Part shown: positions 1-9,644 of the stretch, in pieces
How positions within the stretch are numbered: the first letter of the stretch is position 1
Layout: every line of letters begins with the position of its first letter
NCBI RefSeq assembly: GCF_018324385.1
Contig: NZ_AP019536.1
Coordinates: forward strand, 1,054,001 to 1,118,000
Reading direction: 5' to 3'
Origin: Ferrigenium kumadai
GTDB lineage: Bacteria; Pseudomonadota; Gammaproteobacteria; Burkholderiales; Gallionellaceae
DNA: 64,000 bases
Notes under the pieces: model-generated
Seen by the model: the letters and a program-made list of their open reading frames with translations, nothing else
Database searches by the model: none
Told to the model about the DNA's origin: nothing
Translations under genes and position numbers: made by a program

Positions 1-1250
<1,250 letters not shown>

Positions 1251-1251
<1 letters not shown>

Positions 1252-2183
1252 TGACCTGGGTAGTTCCTGCCGATAGTTCGGAGAGACAGCAAGGCCGCTT
1301 TGAACGGCGTGGCGAGAAGATCACCACGGCGGTTTTTCCTGTGGCGGGGATGGGCAGCCGCTTCCTGCCTGCGACCAAGGCCAGCCCGAAGGAGATGATG
1401 CCCGTCGTGGACAAGCCGCTGATCCAGTACGCGGTGGAAGAGGCCGTGGACGCGGGCATCACCGACATGGTGTTCATCACCGGGCGCAACAAGCGCGCGA
1501 TCGAAGACCATTTCGACAAGGCATACGAGCTGGAAGCCGAACTGGCGATGCGCGGCAAGGACGAGTTGTTGCGCCTGGTTCAGGAGATCATTCCCAATCA
1601 CATCAATTGCATCTTCATCCGCCAGCCCGAGCCGCTGGGTCTGGGGCATGCCGTGTTGTGCGCAATGCCGGTGGTGAAGGACGAACCGTTCGCCGTGATA
1701 CTCGCCGACGATCTGATCGACGGGGAGCTTCATCCCCCCATCGTCAGGCAGATGGTGGACGTATTCCATCAGCATCAATGTTCCATCCTCGGGGTTCAGA
1801 ACGTGCCGCGCGATCAGACCGGGAGCTATGGCATCGTCGATGCCATGCCGCTGGGACCGGATATCGAACAGGTGCGAGCCATCGTCGAGAAGCCCAAGCC
1901 GGAAGATGCGCCATCCACGCTGGCGGTGGTCGGGCGCTACATCCTGACGCCGCGCATCTTCCATCATTTGCAAAGAGTGCAGGCCGGGGCGGGCGGCGAG
2001 ATCCAGCTGACCGACGGCATCGCTGCCCTGATGCAGGAGGAGCGGATGCTGGCCTACCGCTTCAAGGGCACGCGCTACGATTGCGGATCCAAACTGGGCT
2101 ATTTGCAGGCCACGGTGGCGCTGGGGCTGCAGCACCCGGAATTGCGCGACGAATTCGCTGCCTACCTGAACAGCCTGAAATAG
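1251..2183 (+). CDS. galU: UTP-glucose-1-phosphate uridylyltransferase
   Basis: Makes UDP-glucose from UTP and glucose-1-phosphate for exopolysaccharide, LPS and trehalose synthesis. The family nucleotide-binding stretch is clear ([20 protein letters not shown], followed by [15 protein letters not shown]), as are the ADDLIDG and VEKPKP motifs. The protein is about 310 residues, roughly 20 longer at the N-terminus than typical GalU; those residues are polar and not recognisable. I chose ATG 1251, with a GAGGAG Shine-Dalgarno just upstream; GTG 1248 is in frame and also possible. Family members usually begin at the equivalent of the [10 protein letters not shown] stretch, so a later start cannot be excluded. 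Confidence 0.95.
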
Positions 2184-2193
2184 GGCATAGCAC

Positions 2194-2745
2194 ATGAGTG
2201 TCTCGATGCGGCATGCGCGCGAACTCCTGCAACAGGCGGAGTTGCTGTATCCGGCCGAGCAGGTTCAGGAGGCGCTGCGCAATGTTGCGCGCGAGATCAA
2301 TGCCGCATTATCGGAGACCCAGCCGCTGGTGCTGTCGGTGATGGGCGGCGCGGTGGTGTTTTCCGGCCAGCTGCTGCCGTTGCTCGATTTTCCGCTGGAC
2401 TTCGATTACGTCCACGTGTCGCGCTACGGCGATGCGCGGCAGGGCGGACAGATGCACTGGAAGGTCGCACCGCGCGAGACGGTGCGCGGTCGCGTGGTGC
2501 TGGTGCTGGACGACATTCTCGATGAAGGCCATACTTTGGACGCAGTGCGCCAGCGGGTGATGGAACTGGGGGCGAGCAAATTCTATAGCGCGGTGTTCGT
2601 CGACAAGCAGCATGGCCGGGATAAACCCATCCATGCCGATTTCGTCGGACTGGAAGTGCCCGACCGCTTCGTGTTCGGGTACGGCATGGATGTCGAAGGC
2701 GCGTGGCGCAATCTGCCCGCGATTTATGCAGTCAGGGAAGGATAA
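2194..2745 (+). CDS. hpt: hypoxanthine-guanine phosphoribosyltransferase
   Basis: Transfers phosphoribosyl from PRPP to hypoxanthine or guanine, giving IMP or GMP; a cytosolic salvage enzyme. The 183-residue protein carries the PRPP-binding signature VVLVLDDILDEGHTL near residues 103-117 and the FDYVHVSRYGD region typical of the family. It starts 10 nt after galU and ends 3 nt before the thioinosine phosphorylase gene, whose product releases hypoxanthine, so the pair makes biochemical sense as a salvage unit. Confidence 0.92.
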   Translation: MSVSMRHARELLQQAELLYPAEQVQEALRNVAREINAALSETQPLVLSVMGGAVVFSGQLLPLLDFPLDFDYVHVSRYGDARQGGQMHWKVAPRETVRGRVVLVLDDILDEGHTLDAVRQRVMELGASKFYSAVFVDKQHGRDKPIHADFVGLEVPDRFVFGYGMDVEGAWRNLPAIYAVREG

Positions 2746-2748
2746 AGT

Positions 2749-3504
2749 ATGTTGGCAGTGATTGGTGGTCGCGGTCTGACACAACTGGCGAATCTGGAAA
2801 TTACGCACCGGCAGGTGATGCGCACACCTTATGGCGAGCCTTCAGGTGCGTTTCTGTTCGGCACGCTCAACCAGCATGAGGTGATCTTCCTCGCGCGGCA
2901 CGGTTACGGCTACACCATTCCGCCGCACCTCGTGAACTACCGCGCCAACCTGTGGGCATTGCGCGAGCAGGGCGTGAGCGAGGTCGTGTCGGTCGCCACG
3001 GTGGGCAGCATCCGCGCAGACCTGGTTCCCGGCTCCATCGTCGTGCCGGACCAGATCATCGACTACACCCACGGTCGCGATGCCACATTCTTCGACACCC
3101 GCGACAAGATATATACCAATATCGACTTTACCCAGCCGTATAGCGCGGAGCTGCGCAAACGCATCCTGCGAAGTGCGCGCACCGCACAACAGCTCTGCCT
3201 GGATGGCGGTGTGTATGCCGCGACCCAGGGGCCGCGCCTGGACAGCGTCGCCGAGATCAATCGCTACGAACGCGACGGCGCGGACATGGTCGGCATGACC
3301 GGCATGCCCGAAACCGCACTGGCTATGGAACTGGAGCTCAAATATGCCGCCATCGCCGTGGTCGCGAATTATGCCGCGGGACGAGGCGACAGCAAGAACG
3401 GCATCAACATGGAGAGCGTCAATGCCACCGCCAGCGCGGCGATGGAGCGAGTGCGCAGCATTCTCGAGCGTGTGGTGAACGGCGTCGGCGAGAGTCACGA
3501 GTAG
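2749..3504 (+). CDS. S-methyl-5'-thioinosine phosphorylase (MTAP/PNP family)
   Basis: A 251-residue member of the MTAP branch of purine nucleoside phosphorylases. Landmarks are ARHGYGYTIPPHLVNYRAN, SVATVGSIR, and the phosphate/base-binding TQGPRLDSVAEI and GADMVGMTGMPE. The family splits between adenosine-type and 6-oxopurine (MTI) phosphorylases; the overall match to the Pseudomonas MTI phosphorylase type, and the neighbouring hpt that would consume hypoxanthine, favour S-methyl-5'-thioinosine as substrate. The substrate assignment is inference; the family assignment is secure. The gene sits in a tight run with hpt (3 nt) and def (6 nt). Confidence 0.88.
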   Translation: MLAVIGGRGLTQLANLEITHRQVMRTPYGEPSGAFLFGTLNQHEVIFLARHGYGYTIPPHLVNYRANLWALREQGVSEVVSVATVGSIRADLVPGSIVVPDQIIDYTHGRDATFFDTRDKIYTNIDFTQPYSAELRKRILRSARTAQQLCLDGGVYAATQGPRLDSVAEINRYERDGADMVGMTGMPETALAMELELKYAAIAVVANYAAGRGDSKNGINMESVNATASAAMERVRSILERVVNGVGESHE

Positions 3505-3510
3505 GCGGAA

Positions 3511-4044
3511 ATGGCGATCAGAGAAGTATTGCGCATGGGCGATGTGCGCCTGCAGCAGTCGGCGGAACCGGTCAGCAACTTCGGCAACGGCGAGTTGCGC
3601 GAATTGCTGCAGGACATGCGCGACACCATGCAGGCATCGAACGGCGTGGGCTTGGCGGCGCCGCAGATCGGCGTGGGGCTGCGCGTGGTAATCTTCGGCG
3701 TGCAACGGAATTCACGTTATCCCGATGCCGATAGTGTGCCGGAGACGGTGCTGATCAATCCCGTCATCACGCCGCTGGACGACCAGCTCGAAGAGGCGTG
3801 GGAAGGCTGTTTGAGCCTGCCAGGATTGCGGGGGCTGGTTCCGCGTTTTCGCAACATCCGTTATCGGGGATACGATGAACACGGCACGCCGATAGACCGG
3901 ACGGTGAGCGGTTTCCATGCGCGCGTGGTGCAACACGAATGCGATCATCTGGACGGTATGCTCTACCCGATGCGCATGACGGATATGGGCCGTTTCGGCT
4001 ACACCGAGGAACTGTTTCCCGGACGCGAGATGCAGGACGATTAA
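3511..4044 (+). CDS. def: peptide deformylase
   Basis: Removes the N-formyl group from nascent proteins at the ribosome exit. All three family motifs are present: [10 protein letters not shown] (motif 1), EGCLSLPG (motif 2, metal-binding Cys) and QHECDHLDG (motif 3, HExxH metal site with catalytic Glu). The length of 177 residues fits. It lies 6 nt after the thioinosine phosphorylase gene and is not paired with fmt here, so it may be a second, stand-alone deformylase copy; that is inference. Confidence 0.95.
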   Translation: MAIREVLRMGDVRLQQSAEPVSNFGNGELRELLQDMRDTMQASNGVGLAAPQIGVGLRVVIFGVQRNSRYPDADSVPETVLINPVITPLDDQLEEAWEGCLSLPGLRGLVPRFRNIRYRGYDEHGTPIDRTVSGFHARVVQHECDHLDGMLYPMRMTDMGRFGYTEELFPGREMQDD

Positions 4045-4060
4045 CCAAAGGAGGAGAGCC

Positions 4061-4498
4061 ATGAACAGAAGGGAATTGTTGTTGGGCGGGGTGGCATTGG
4101 CCGGTGCGGCGATGGTAGGGCGCGCACAAGCTGCGACGCACGAGCACATGCATCATCACGGTGCACCGGCCCAGGCCGGGTTGGCCACCGCTGCCGCGGA
4201 TTGCGTGCAGAAGGGGGAGGTCTGCCTGAACCACTGCTACGACCTGCTGGGAGAAGGCGACAAGGTCATGGCGGCCTGTGCCAGAAGCGTGAGCCAGGCG
4301 ATGGCGGTGTGCACTGCACTGCAGCAATTGGCGAACCAGAACTCGGTTCATACGGCAAAGCTGGCTGCCGTTGCTATGGACGTGTGCAAGCAGTGCGAAG
4401 ACGAATGCAAGAAACACGCGGACAAGCACGAGTCCTGCAAGGCCTGCGGCGAGAGCTGCGCAGCCTGCTACAAGGAATGCCAGAAGATCGCCATCTGA
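4061..4498 (+). CDS. Tat-exported four-helix-bundle copper-storage protein (Csp1-like)
   Basis: The N-terminus MNRRELLLGGVALAGAAMVG has twin arginines, a short hydrophobic core and an AQA cleavage site, so export by Tat is likely. A His-rich patch (HEHMHHHG) follows. The mature part contains 13 cysteines, many as C-x3-C or C-x2-C pairs along predicted helices (for example CKQCEDEC and CKACGESCAACYKEC). This is the pattern of Csp1 proteins, whose four-helix bundle binds many Cu(I) ions through core cysteines. Expected role: periplasmic copper storage or detoxification. A strong Shine-Dalgarno (AAAGGAGGAG) precedes the ATG and an intrinsic terminator follows. Function is inferred from family; the Cys count is read directly. 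Confidence 0.85.
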   Translation: MNRRELLLGGVALAGAAMVGRAQAATHEHMHHHGAPAQAGLATAAADCVQKGEVCLNHCYDLLGEGDKVMAACARSVSQAMAVCTALQQLANQNSVHTAKLAAVAMDVCKQCEDECKKHADKHESCKACGESCAACYKECQKIAI

Positions 4499-4524
4499 GC
4501 CGGGCGCATCGTGTAGAAGGTCAA

Positions 4525-4555
4525 AACGGGCAGGCTTACCTGCCCGTTATTTTTT
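4525..4555 (+). terminator. intrinsic terminator after the copper-storage gene
   Basis: A perfect 10-bp stem, AACGGGCAGG paired with CCTGCCCGTT around a CTTA loop, is followed by A and six Ts. It lies 27 nt after the stop codon and closes the ligA-galU-hpt-def-csp run. Confidence 0.9.
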
Positions 4556-4630
4556 AAGGGGCTGTTAAGATAGTCCGACTAAAGTAACCATCTTGCGACA
4601 ATGGTCGTCTTGATTGAAAGGAGTGGGTAA

Positions 4631-4921
4631 ATGAAGTGTCCTGTATGCAATGTGGACTTGCTGATGACTGACAAGCAAGGGGTGGAGATCGATTATTGTC
4701 CGACCTGCCGCGGAATATGGCTGGATCGAGGCGAGCTGGAAAAACTGATCGAGCGGATGTCGGCTGCGGAGCGCAGCTATGAAGGGCGTGAACGCCAACC
4801 CCATCAAAGTTATGGCCATCCTGGCCACGACAAACATGGCCATGAAAAACATGGTCACGACCAGCATGGCTATTCCCACGGCAAACAGGAAAGCATCTGG
4901 CACAAGATGTTCGACTTCTAG
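4631..4921 (+). CDS. TFIIB-type zinc-ribbon protein with His-rich tail
   Basis: A 96-residue protein. The N-terminal ~45 residues form a zinc ribbon with two knuckles, CPVC (residues 3-6) and CPTC, followed by the conserved GIWLDRGELEKLIE, the zf-TFIIB signature of small bacterial proteins of unknown role. The C-terminal half is low-complexity and rich in His and Gly (repeats of HGH and KHGH), resembling metal-chelating tails. Sitting between a copper-storage-like gene and a CDF exporter, it could help handle metal; no direct evidence supports this. Its own Shine-Dalgarno (AAAGGAG) is at about 4617. Confidence 0.8.
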   Translation: MKCPVCNVDLLMTDKQGVEIDYCPTCRGIWLDRGELEKLIERMSAAERSYEGRERQPHQSYGHPGHDKHGHEKHGHDQHGYSHGKQESIWHKMFDF

Positions 4922-4954
4922 CTTTCGTTGACCTGCTTTCAGCCATAGGAAAAC

Positions 4955-5857
4955 ATGCTCGCCACTAACCTTAAGCGTTACGTCTATCTTTCCATCGCGG
5001 CTGCGCTTTCCACCATCCTGCTCAAGGGGGTGGCCTGGTGGCTGACCGGTTCCGTCGGCCTGCTTTCCGATGCGCTCGAATCCTTCGTCAACCTGGCTGG
5101 GGCGCTGATGGCACTGGCCATGCTGTCGCTGGCGATGGTGCCGGCGGACGAGGATCATGCACACGGACACGGTAAGGCGGAATACTTCTCCAGCGCTTTT
5201 GAAGGCTTCCTCATCCTTGTCGCTGCCGTCAGCATCGGCTACGCGGCGATCGAGCGCCTGCTCAATCCGCAGGCACTCGAATCGGTCGGCATCGGCCTGC
5301 TCGTATCGGTGGCGGCTTCACTGATCAATCTCTTTACTGCTCGCGCCCTGATGTCGGTGGGGCGCAAACACAACTCCATCACGCTGGAGGCGGATGCCCA
5401 CCATTTGCTTACCGATGTGTGGACTTCCGTGGGCGTCATCGCCGGTGTGGGCCTGGTGTGGCTGACCGGCTGGCTATGGCTCGACCCGGTCATCGCGCTG
5501 CTGGTGGCGGCGAATATCGTGTGGACCGGCTGGCAGCTGCTCAGCCGGTCCGCTTCGGGGCTGATGGACGCATCCATTCCAGAGGAGCAGCGCAAGGCGG
5601 TCATGGCTGTGCTGGAAGGTTACCGCCACCAAGGGATCGAATTCCACGCTCTGCGCACGCGCCAGGCTGGCATGCGCGCCTTCGTCACGCTGCATGTCCT
5701 GGTACCCGGCGCATGGACGGTACAGCAAGGCCACGACTGGCTGGAACGGATCGAGGCTGACATCCGGAATGCAGTGCCCAACGCTCATGTGACGACTCAT
5801 CTGGAGCCGAAGGAAGACCCCGTGTCCTTGTCGGACGAGCCGCTTGACCGCCCCTGA
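4955..5857 (+). CDS. cation diffusion facilitator (CDF) metal efflux transporter
   Basis: A 300-residue inner-membrane cation/proton antiporter of the FieF/CzcD type. Six hydrophobic segments precede a C-terminal cytoplasmic domain. Metal-site residues are visible in TM2 ([15 protein letters not shown]) and TM5 ([14 protein letters not shown], an HxxxD pattern more usual for zinc/cadmium-type members). A His-containing loop ([20 protein letters not shown]) follows TM2. The substrate cannot be fixed from sequence alone. It stops 8 nt before the convergent histidine kinase gene. Confidence 0.9.
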   Translation: MLATNLKRYVYLSIAAALSTILLKGVAWWLTGSVGLLSDALESFVNLAGALMALAMLSLAMVPADEDHAHGHGKAEYFSSAFEGFLILVAAVSIGYAAIERLLNPQALESVGIGLLVSVAASLINLFTARALMSVGRKHNSITLEADAHHLLTDVWTSVGVIAGVGLVWLTGWLWLDPVIALLVAANIVWTGWQLLSRSASGLMDASIPEEQRKAVMAVLEGYRHQGIEFHALRTRQAGMRAFVTLHVLVPGAWTVQQGHDWLERIEADIRNAVPNAHVTTHLEPKEDPVSLSDEPLDRP

Positions 5858-5865
5858 GCGGCGGC

Positions 5866-7209
5866 TTACCGAGTTTCCGGAAAGTGTACCGACACGGCGA
5901 GTCCGCTGTGTCCGGTGGCCTGCCTGAATTCGGCATTCGCATGGTGCAGGGCGGCGATCCGCAACACGATGGACAGTCCCAGCCCGACCCCTTCCGGCCC
6001 GGACGGATCAAGGCGGCTGAAGCGCTTGCCCAGCAGAGGCAGCTTGTCCGTATCCACGCCGAGGCCGCTGTCGGTGATGGCCAGCGTTTTCCCTTCGAGC
6101 GCAATCGTTACATGTCCGCCCCGCGGGGTGTAGCGGATGGCGTTGTCCAGCAGGTTGCGCAGCATGATGCGCAGCAATTCTTCCGAGGCGGAAATCTTGA
6201 TGGGCGTCTCGGCACGAAGCTCCAGAGCGATGTTTTTCGCTAGCGCATCCGGCGCGAGTTCCGCGCTGCATGACCGTGCCAGTTCGACCAGGTCGACCGG
6301 CTCGAGCAGCGCAGGGGCGGTGAGTTCGTCGAGCCGGGACAGCGTGAGCAACTGCCCGACCAGATGCGACATGCGCTCCGTTCCTTGCAGGGACTTGGCG
6401 AGGCATTCGCTGCGCTCGATGTCGCTGGAGGAAAGCTGCGCCGCCTGCAGCTGAGCTTGCAACGCGGCGAGCGGGGTGCGTAACTCGTGGGCGGCATCTG
6501 CGGTAAAGCGGCGCTCGTTTTCGAGCACCCCCGCAGTGCGGACGAGCAGGCTGTTCAGCGCTTCCACGACGGGGGTGATTTCCCGCGGTGTGTCGCCCGG
6601 CGTCACCGTAGTGAGCTGTTCAGGCGAGAGTCGCCGCAGAGACTCGGTGAGACGGCGCAGCGGGCTCAGGCCGAACCGGATCGCCAGGATGGCGAACAGC
6701 GCCAGCACCGGCAATCCGAACAGGAAAGGCGTGACGTTGTGCAGCGCCACTTCGCGCGCCAGTTCCTCGCGCACCGTATCGCTTTGCCCAACCAGCACGT
6801 CGATATCGCGCTCCTCATCGTGTTGCCGGTAGAAGCGCCAGTGCCTTCCGTTCCATTCGCCGCTGCTGAATTTCTCCTCGGGCAACTGGTGTATGGGCAT
6901 GGTGAATTCGCTGTTCGAGCGCAATAGCACACGCGCCGGCTTTTCCTCGGTGTCCCATATCTCGAATACAAAATCCTGCTGGTATTTGTGTGCAGGCGGC
7001 GGGAGTGGCGCCGCCCGGTCATCGTCCAGGTCGGTTGCGACGGAGAGCAGGCTTTGGGCAAACTGGGCCAGCTGAGCGTCGAACAGCTCGTCCGCCTCGT
7101 GCAGCGCGTTCCTGTAGCTTTCGTAGCCCGCGATGATGCCGAACAGCATCACGGCACCGAGCAGCAGCAGGGCGAGGCGGTTCTGCAACGACATTGTCTG
7201 CTTGCTCAT
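5866..7209 (-). CDS. sensor histidine kinase, QseC/PmrB type
   Basis: Membrane sensor kinase of 447 residues. TM1 spans about residues 10-28, a periplasmic domain follows to about 158, and TM2 is about 160-178; then HAMP, the dimerisation/phosphoacceptor segment FTADAAHELRTPLAAL (His 241), and an HATPase domain with LLDNAIRYTP (N box), ITDSGLGVD (G1) and GVGLGLSIV (G2). The frame remains open upstream to 7446, but that part is out-of-frame response-regulator sequence. ATG 7209 is chosen because it overlaps the regulator stop by 4 nt (ATGA), the usual coupling. It partners the regulator at 7206-7868 and is probably linked to the divergent cytochrome genes. Confidence 0.93.
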   Translation of the reverse strand: MSKQTMSLQNRLALLLLGAVMLFGIIAGYESYRNALHEADELFDAQLAQFAQSLLSVATDLDDDRAAPLPPPAHKYQQDFVFEIWDTEEKPARVLLRSNSEFTMPIHQLPEEKFSSGEWNGRHWRFYRQHDEERDIDVLVGQSDTVREELAREVALHNVTPFLFGLPVLALFAILAIRFGLSPLRRLTESLRRLSPEQLTTVTPGDTPREITPVVEALNSLLVRTAGVLENERRFTADAAHELRTPLAALQAQLQAAQLSSSDIERSECLAKSLQGTERMSHLVGQLLTLSRLDELTAPALLEPVDLVELARSCSAELAPDALAKNIALELRAETPIKISASEELLRIMLRNLLDNAIRYTPRGGHVTIALEGKTLAITDSGLGVDTDKLPLLGKRFSRLDPSGPEGVGLGLSIVLRIAALHHANAEFRQATGHSGLAVSVHFPETR

Positions 7210-7868
7210 GACGGCTGCCTCACGGTGTAGCCGATGCCGCGCAGGGTCTGGATGAAATCGCTGCCCAGCTTCTTGCGCAGATGGTGGATGAACACCTCGA
7301 TGGTGTTGCTGTCGGTGCTGTCTCCCCAGCCGTAGATGCTCTGCTCCAGCTGGGCGCGGGTCAGCACCCGTCCGGCATTCTGCACCAATAATTCGAGCAC
7401 GGCGAATTCCTTGGTGGAGAGTTCGACGATGTTGCCCTTGAGCCATGCCTGGCGGGTATCCGGATCGAGTTCCACATCGCCGACCTGGATGCGCGGCGTG
7501 GCGCGTCCTGCAGTGCGGCGGATCAAGGCGCGCAGGCGGGCGGCGAGTTCTTCCATGTCCACGGGTTTGATGACGTAGTCGTCGGCACCCAGGCTGAAGC
7601 CCTTGAGTTTGTCGAGCTTGTCGTCGCGCGCCGTTAGGATCAGGATGGGCGTGCGCAACCCCTTTTCTCTGGCCGCCTGCAGCAGGGCGAAACCGTCGCG
7701 GTGAGGCAGGCCCAGGTCCAGCACGATGGCATCGTATTCCTCGCCGGACAGGGCATTCAGGGCCTGCCGTCCGTCCTGCAGCCAGTCGACGGTGAAGCCC
7801 AGATGGCCGAGGCTTTTCCGGGTGCCGTCCCCGAGCAGGGCATCGTCTTCCACCAGCAGGATTCTCAT
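7206..7868 (-). CDS. OmpR-family response regulator, QseB/PmrA type
   Basis: A 220-residue transcription factor. The receiver domain (residues ~1-120) has the acidic pair E7-D8-D9, phosphoacceptor Asp 51 in IVLDLGLP, and the conserved Lys in DDYVIKPVD. The winged-helix DNA-binding domain (~125-218) includes STKEFAVLELLV and SNTIEVFIHHLRKKLG. It is transcribed away from the SHP/cytochrome operon, and the intergenic direct repeat ATTAAG-N5-GTTAAG resembles PmrA/QseB boxes, so it probably controls both itself and the cytochrome operon. Confidence 0.94.
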   Translation of the reverse strand: MRILLVEDDALLGDGTRKSLGHLGFTVDWLQDGRQALNALSGEEYDAIVLDLGLPHRDGFALLQAAREKGLRTPILILTARDDKLDKLKGFSLGADDYVIKPVDMEELAARLRALIRRTAGRATPRIQVGDVELDPDTRQAWLKGNIVELSTKEFAVLELLVQNAGRVLTRAQLEQSIYGWGDSTDSNTIEVFIHHLRKKLGSDFIQTLRGIGYTVRQPS

Positions 7869-7893
7869 GATTCTCCCAATATTTTTTCAGTCA

Positions 7894-7910
7894 TTAAGCG
7901 GCGGTTAAGA
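7894..7910. promoter_or_regulatory. PmrA/QseB-box-like direct repeat
   Basis: Two half-sites, ATTAAG (7894-7899) and GTTAAG (7905-7910), are spaced 5 nt apart, giving an 11-bp period. This matches the (C/T)TTAA(G/T)-N5-(C/T)TTAA(G/T) form bound by PmrA/BasR and QseB-type regulators, with the first base off in both halves. It lies between the divergent regulator and SHP genes. Binding is inferred. Confidence 0.6.
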
Positions 7911-7964
7911 ATCGCTCGCCACACTGCGCACGTGGTAAATTCGTGCACTCGATAGGAGCTTATT

Positions 7965-8375
7965 ATGACTGTGAAAAAACTTTGTATCACCCTGATGTTG
8001 CTGGCCGGTGCCTCCACCGCAATGGCGGAGACTCCCAAGGATATCCTTTCCGCCTACAGCGCCGAAGCCGGCAGCGGTTACGTTCCGTCCGCCGAGCGGG
8101 GCAAGAGCCTGTTCCTCAAGGACTGGGGCGTGTCCAAGGATATGCCGAGCTGTGCCGCATGCCACACCAAGGATATCAATGCCGCGGGCAAGCACGTCAC
8201 CACTGGCAAGACCATCGAGCCTCTCGCGCCGGCCGTCAATCCGGAGCGCTTCACTTCGGCGAAGAAGGTCGCGAAGTGGTTCAAGCGTAACTGCAACGAT
8301 GTGATCGGCCGTGAATGCACGGCCGCCGAGAAGGCTGACTTCATCCAGTTCGCCATCAAGGGAGGCAAGGCATGA
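7965..8375 (+). CDS. SHP-type (DUF1924) monoheme cytochrome c
   Basis: A 136-residue periplasmic protein with a signal peptide (cleavage near AMA-ETPKD). It has one heme c site, CAACH, at about residues 63-67, and the later FKRNCNDVIGRECTAAE segment with two cysteines and asparagines. In characterised sphaeroides heme proteins, which this family resembles, an Asn is the sixth heme ligand near a disulfide and the heme binds oxygen. The neighbours match the known SHP-DHC-cytochrome b arrangement: the next gene overlaps by 4 nt and encodes a diheme cytochrome c, followed by a membrane cytochrome b. Physiological role is unsettled. Family assignment is firm; ligand identity is inference. Confidence 0.88.
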   Translation: MTVKKLCITLMLLAGASTAMAETPKDILSAYSAEAGSGYVPSAERGKSLFLKDWGVSKDMPSCAACHTKDINAAGKHVTTGKTIEPLAPAVNPERFTSAKKVAKWFKRNCNDVIGRECTAAEKADFIQFAIKGGKA

Positions 8376-8854
8376 AACGGTTAGCAGTATTGTTGTTGGC
8401 ATTGGCGGGGATGAACTTCGCGCACGCGGAAGGCCACAAGATGGCGATCCCGGATAACGTCAAGTGGAAGGAAGAATGCGGCAGCTGCCATATCGCCTAT
8501 CCGCCGAAGCTGCTGACGGCGGATAACTGGCGGAAGCTGATGGGGGGGCTGAACAAGCACTTCGGTGCGAATGCCGAGCTCGACGCCAAGGACAACAAGG
8601 AGATTTTGGCCTTTCTGGAACGCAATGCGGGCAGCGGCGAACGATACAGTGCAGCCAGCTTGCGCATAACCGACACGCCCTGGTTCAAGCGCGAGCACCG
8701 CGAGGTGTCTCCCAATGAGTGGGTTCATCCCCAGGTGAAGAGCCGTTCGAACTGCTCGGCCTGCCACCAGAACGTCGCGCGCAACATCTGGTCTGAGCGC
8801 GACATCCGCATGCCGGGCGGGCGGCGCATGGGCGACGACGATGACGACGATTGA
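8372..8854 (+). CDS. diheme cytochrome c (DHC, electron donor to SHP)
   Basis: A 160-residue periplasmic cytochrome with a signal peptide ending near AHA-EGHKM. It has two CXXCH heme sites, CGSCH (about residues 36-40) and CSACH (about 127-131), in a DHC-type fold. The C-terminus is an unusual run of aspartates (MGDDDDDD). The start overlaps the SHP stop (ATGA), indicating coupling. In characterised systems DHC passes electrons from the membrane cytochrome b to SHP; that role is taken from family knowledge. Confidence 0.9.
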   Translation: MKRLAVLLLALAGMNFAHAEGHKMAIPDNVKWKEECGSCHIAYPPKLLTADNWRKLMGGLNKHFGANAELDAKDNKEILAFLERNAGSGERYSAASLRITDTPWFKREHREVSPNEWVHPQVKSRSNCSACHQNVARNIWSERDIRMPGGRRMGDDDDDD

Positions 8855-8889
8855 TCGTCCGTCCTGTTGTCAAAAATGAGGAGCGTGCC

Positions 8890-9498
8890 ATGGATAAAGT
8901 GAAGGTCTGGGATCTGCCCACACGCGTCGGCCACTGGTCGCTGGTGATCGCTTTTACCGTGGCCTGGTTGAGCGGGGACAGCGAGCACTGGCGGCTGGTG
9001 CATGTCGTTGCGGGTTACGTGATGGCAGGCGTGCTGGTGTTCCGTATCTTCTGGGGCCTGGCCGGTTCGCGCCATGCGCGTTTCTCGTCCTTTCTGTTCT
9101 CCCCGCGCGATGCTGCGGCTTACCTGAAGGGGCTGTTGAAAGGCGAGGGCCGTCATTGGGTGGGGCACAACCCCGCGGGCAGCTATGCGATATATGGGCT
9201 GATCCTGCTGGGCTTCTCGGTGATACTGAGCGGCTGGGCAGCCTATGCCGAGGTGGGGCCGGAAGAACTGGATGATGTCCACGAAGTGCTGGTGAACGTC
9301 ATGCTGGGGCTGGTCGGCCTGCATGTCACGGGCGCCATCGCGAGCAGCCTGCTGCATCGCGAGAACCTGATCCGCGGCATGGTGACCGGCTACAAGCGCG
9401 GCCATCCCGAAGAGGCGATTCCCGGCATGAGGGCCGCATGGCTTCTGCTGCTGTTCGGCTGCATGATCGCAGCCGGATGGTACGGTTTCGTCAGTTAG
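8890..9498 (+). CDS. cytochrome b561-family membrane protein
   Basis: About 202 residues with four hydrophobic segments. It begins MDKVKVWDLPTRVGHW, the usual opening of this di-heme b family, with further His residues positioned as heme ligands (HVVAGY, HEVLVN, GLHVTGA). ATG 8890 is preferred over the upstream in-frame start at 8851 because of the Shine-Dalgarno AATGAGGAG and the family N-terminus. Expected to feed electrons from the quinone pool to DHC/SHP. Confidence 0.9.
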   Translation: MDKVKVWDLPTRVGHWSLVIAFTVAWLSGDSEHWRLVHVVAGYVMAGVLVFRIFWGLAGSRHARFSSFLFSPRDAAAYLKGLLKGEGRHWVGHNPAGSYAIYGLILLGFSVILSGWAAYAEVGPEELDDVHEVLVNVMLGLVGLHVTGAIASSLLHRENLIRGMVTGYKRGHPEEAIPGMRAAWLLLLFGCMIAAGWYGFVS

Positions 9499-9540
9499 CT
9501 TACGTTATCCCGCGTTTGGATGCTCCATCTTCGCAGCTTG

Positions 9541-9610
9541 CGTAGGATGGGTTGAGCATCGCGATACCTATCGTTCTCCTGATGGGTATCCTTCGTCAAC
9601 CCATCCTACG
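9541..9610. repeat. palindromic intergenic repeat
   Basis: A perfect 15-bp inverted repeat, CGTAGGATGGGTTGA (9541-9555) against 9596-9610, encloses a 40-nt centre with a weaker inner dyad (GATACC / GGTATC). Its form is that of a dispersed REP-like element. It lies between the convergent cytochrome b and fumC genes and could also act as a terminator hairpin, though no T-run follows. Confidence 0.75.
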
Positions 9611-9644
9611 GCAGCAGGCGGATCGCCACAAATGAGCAGTCACT

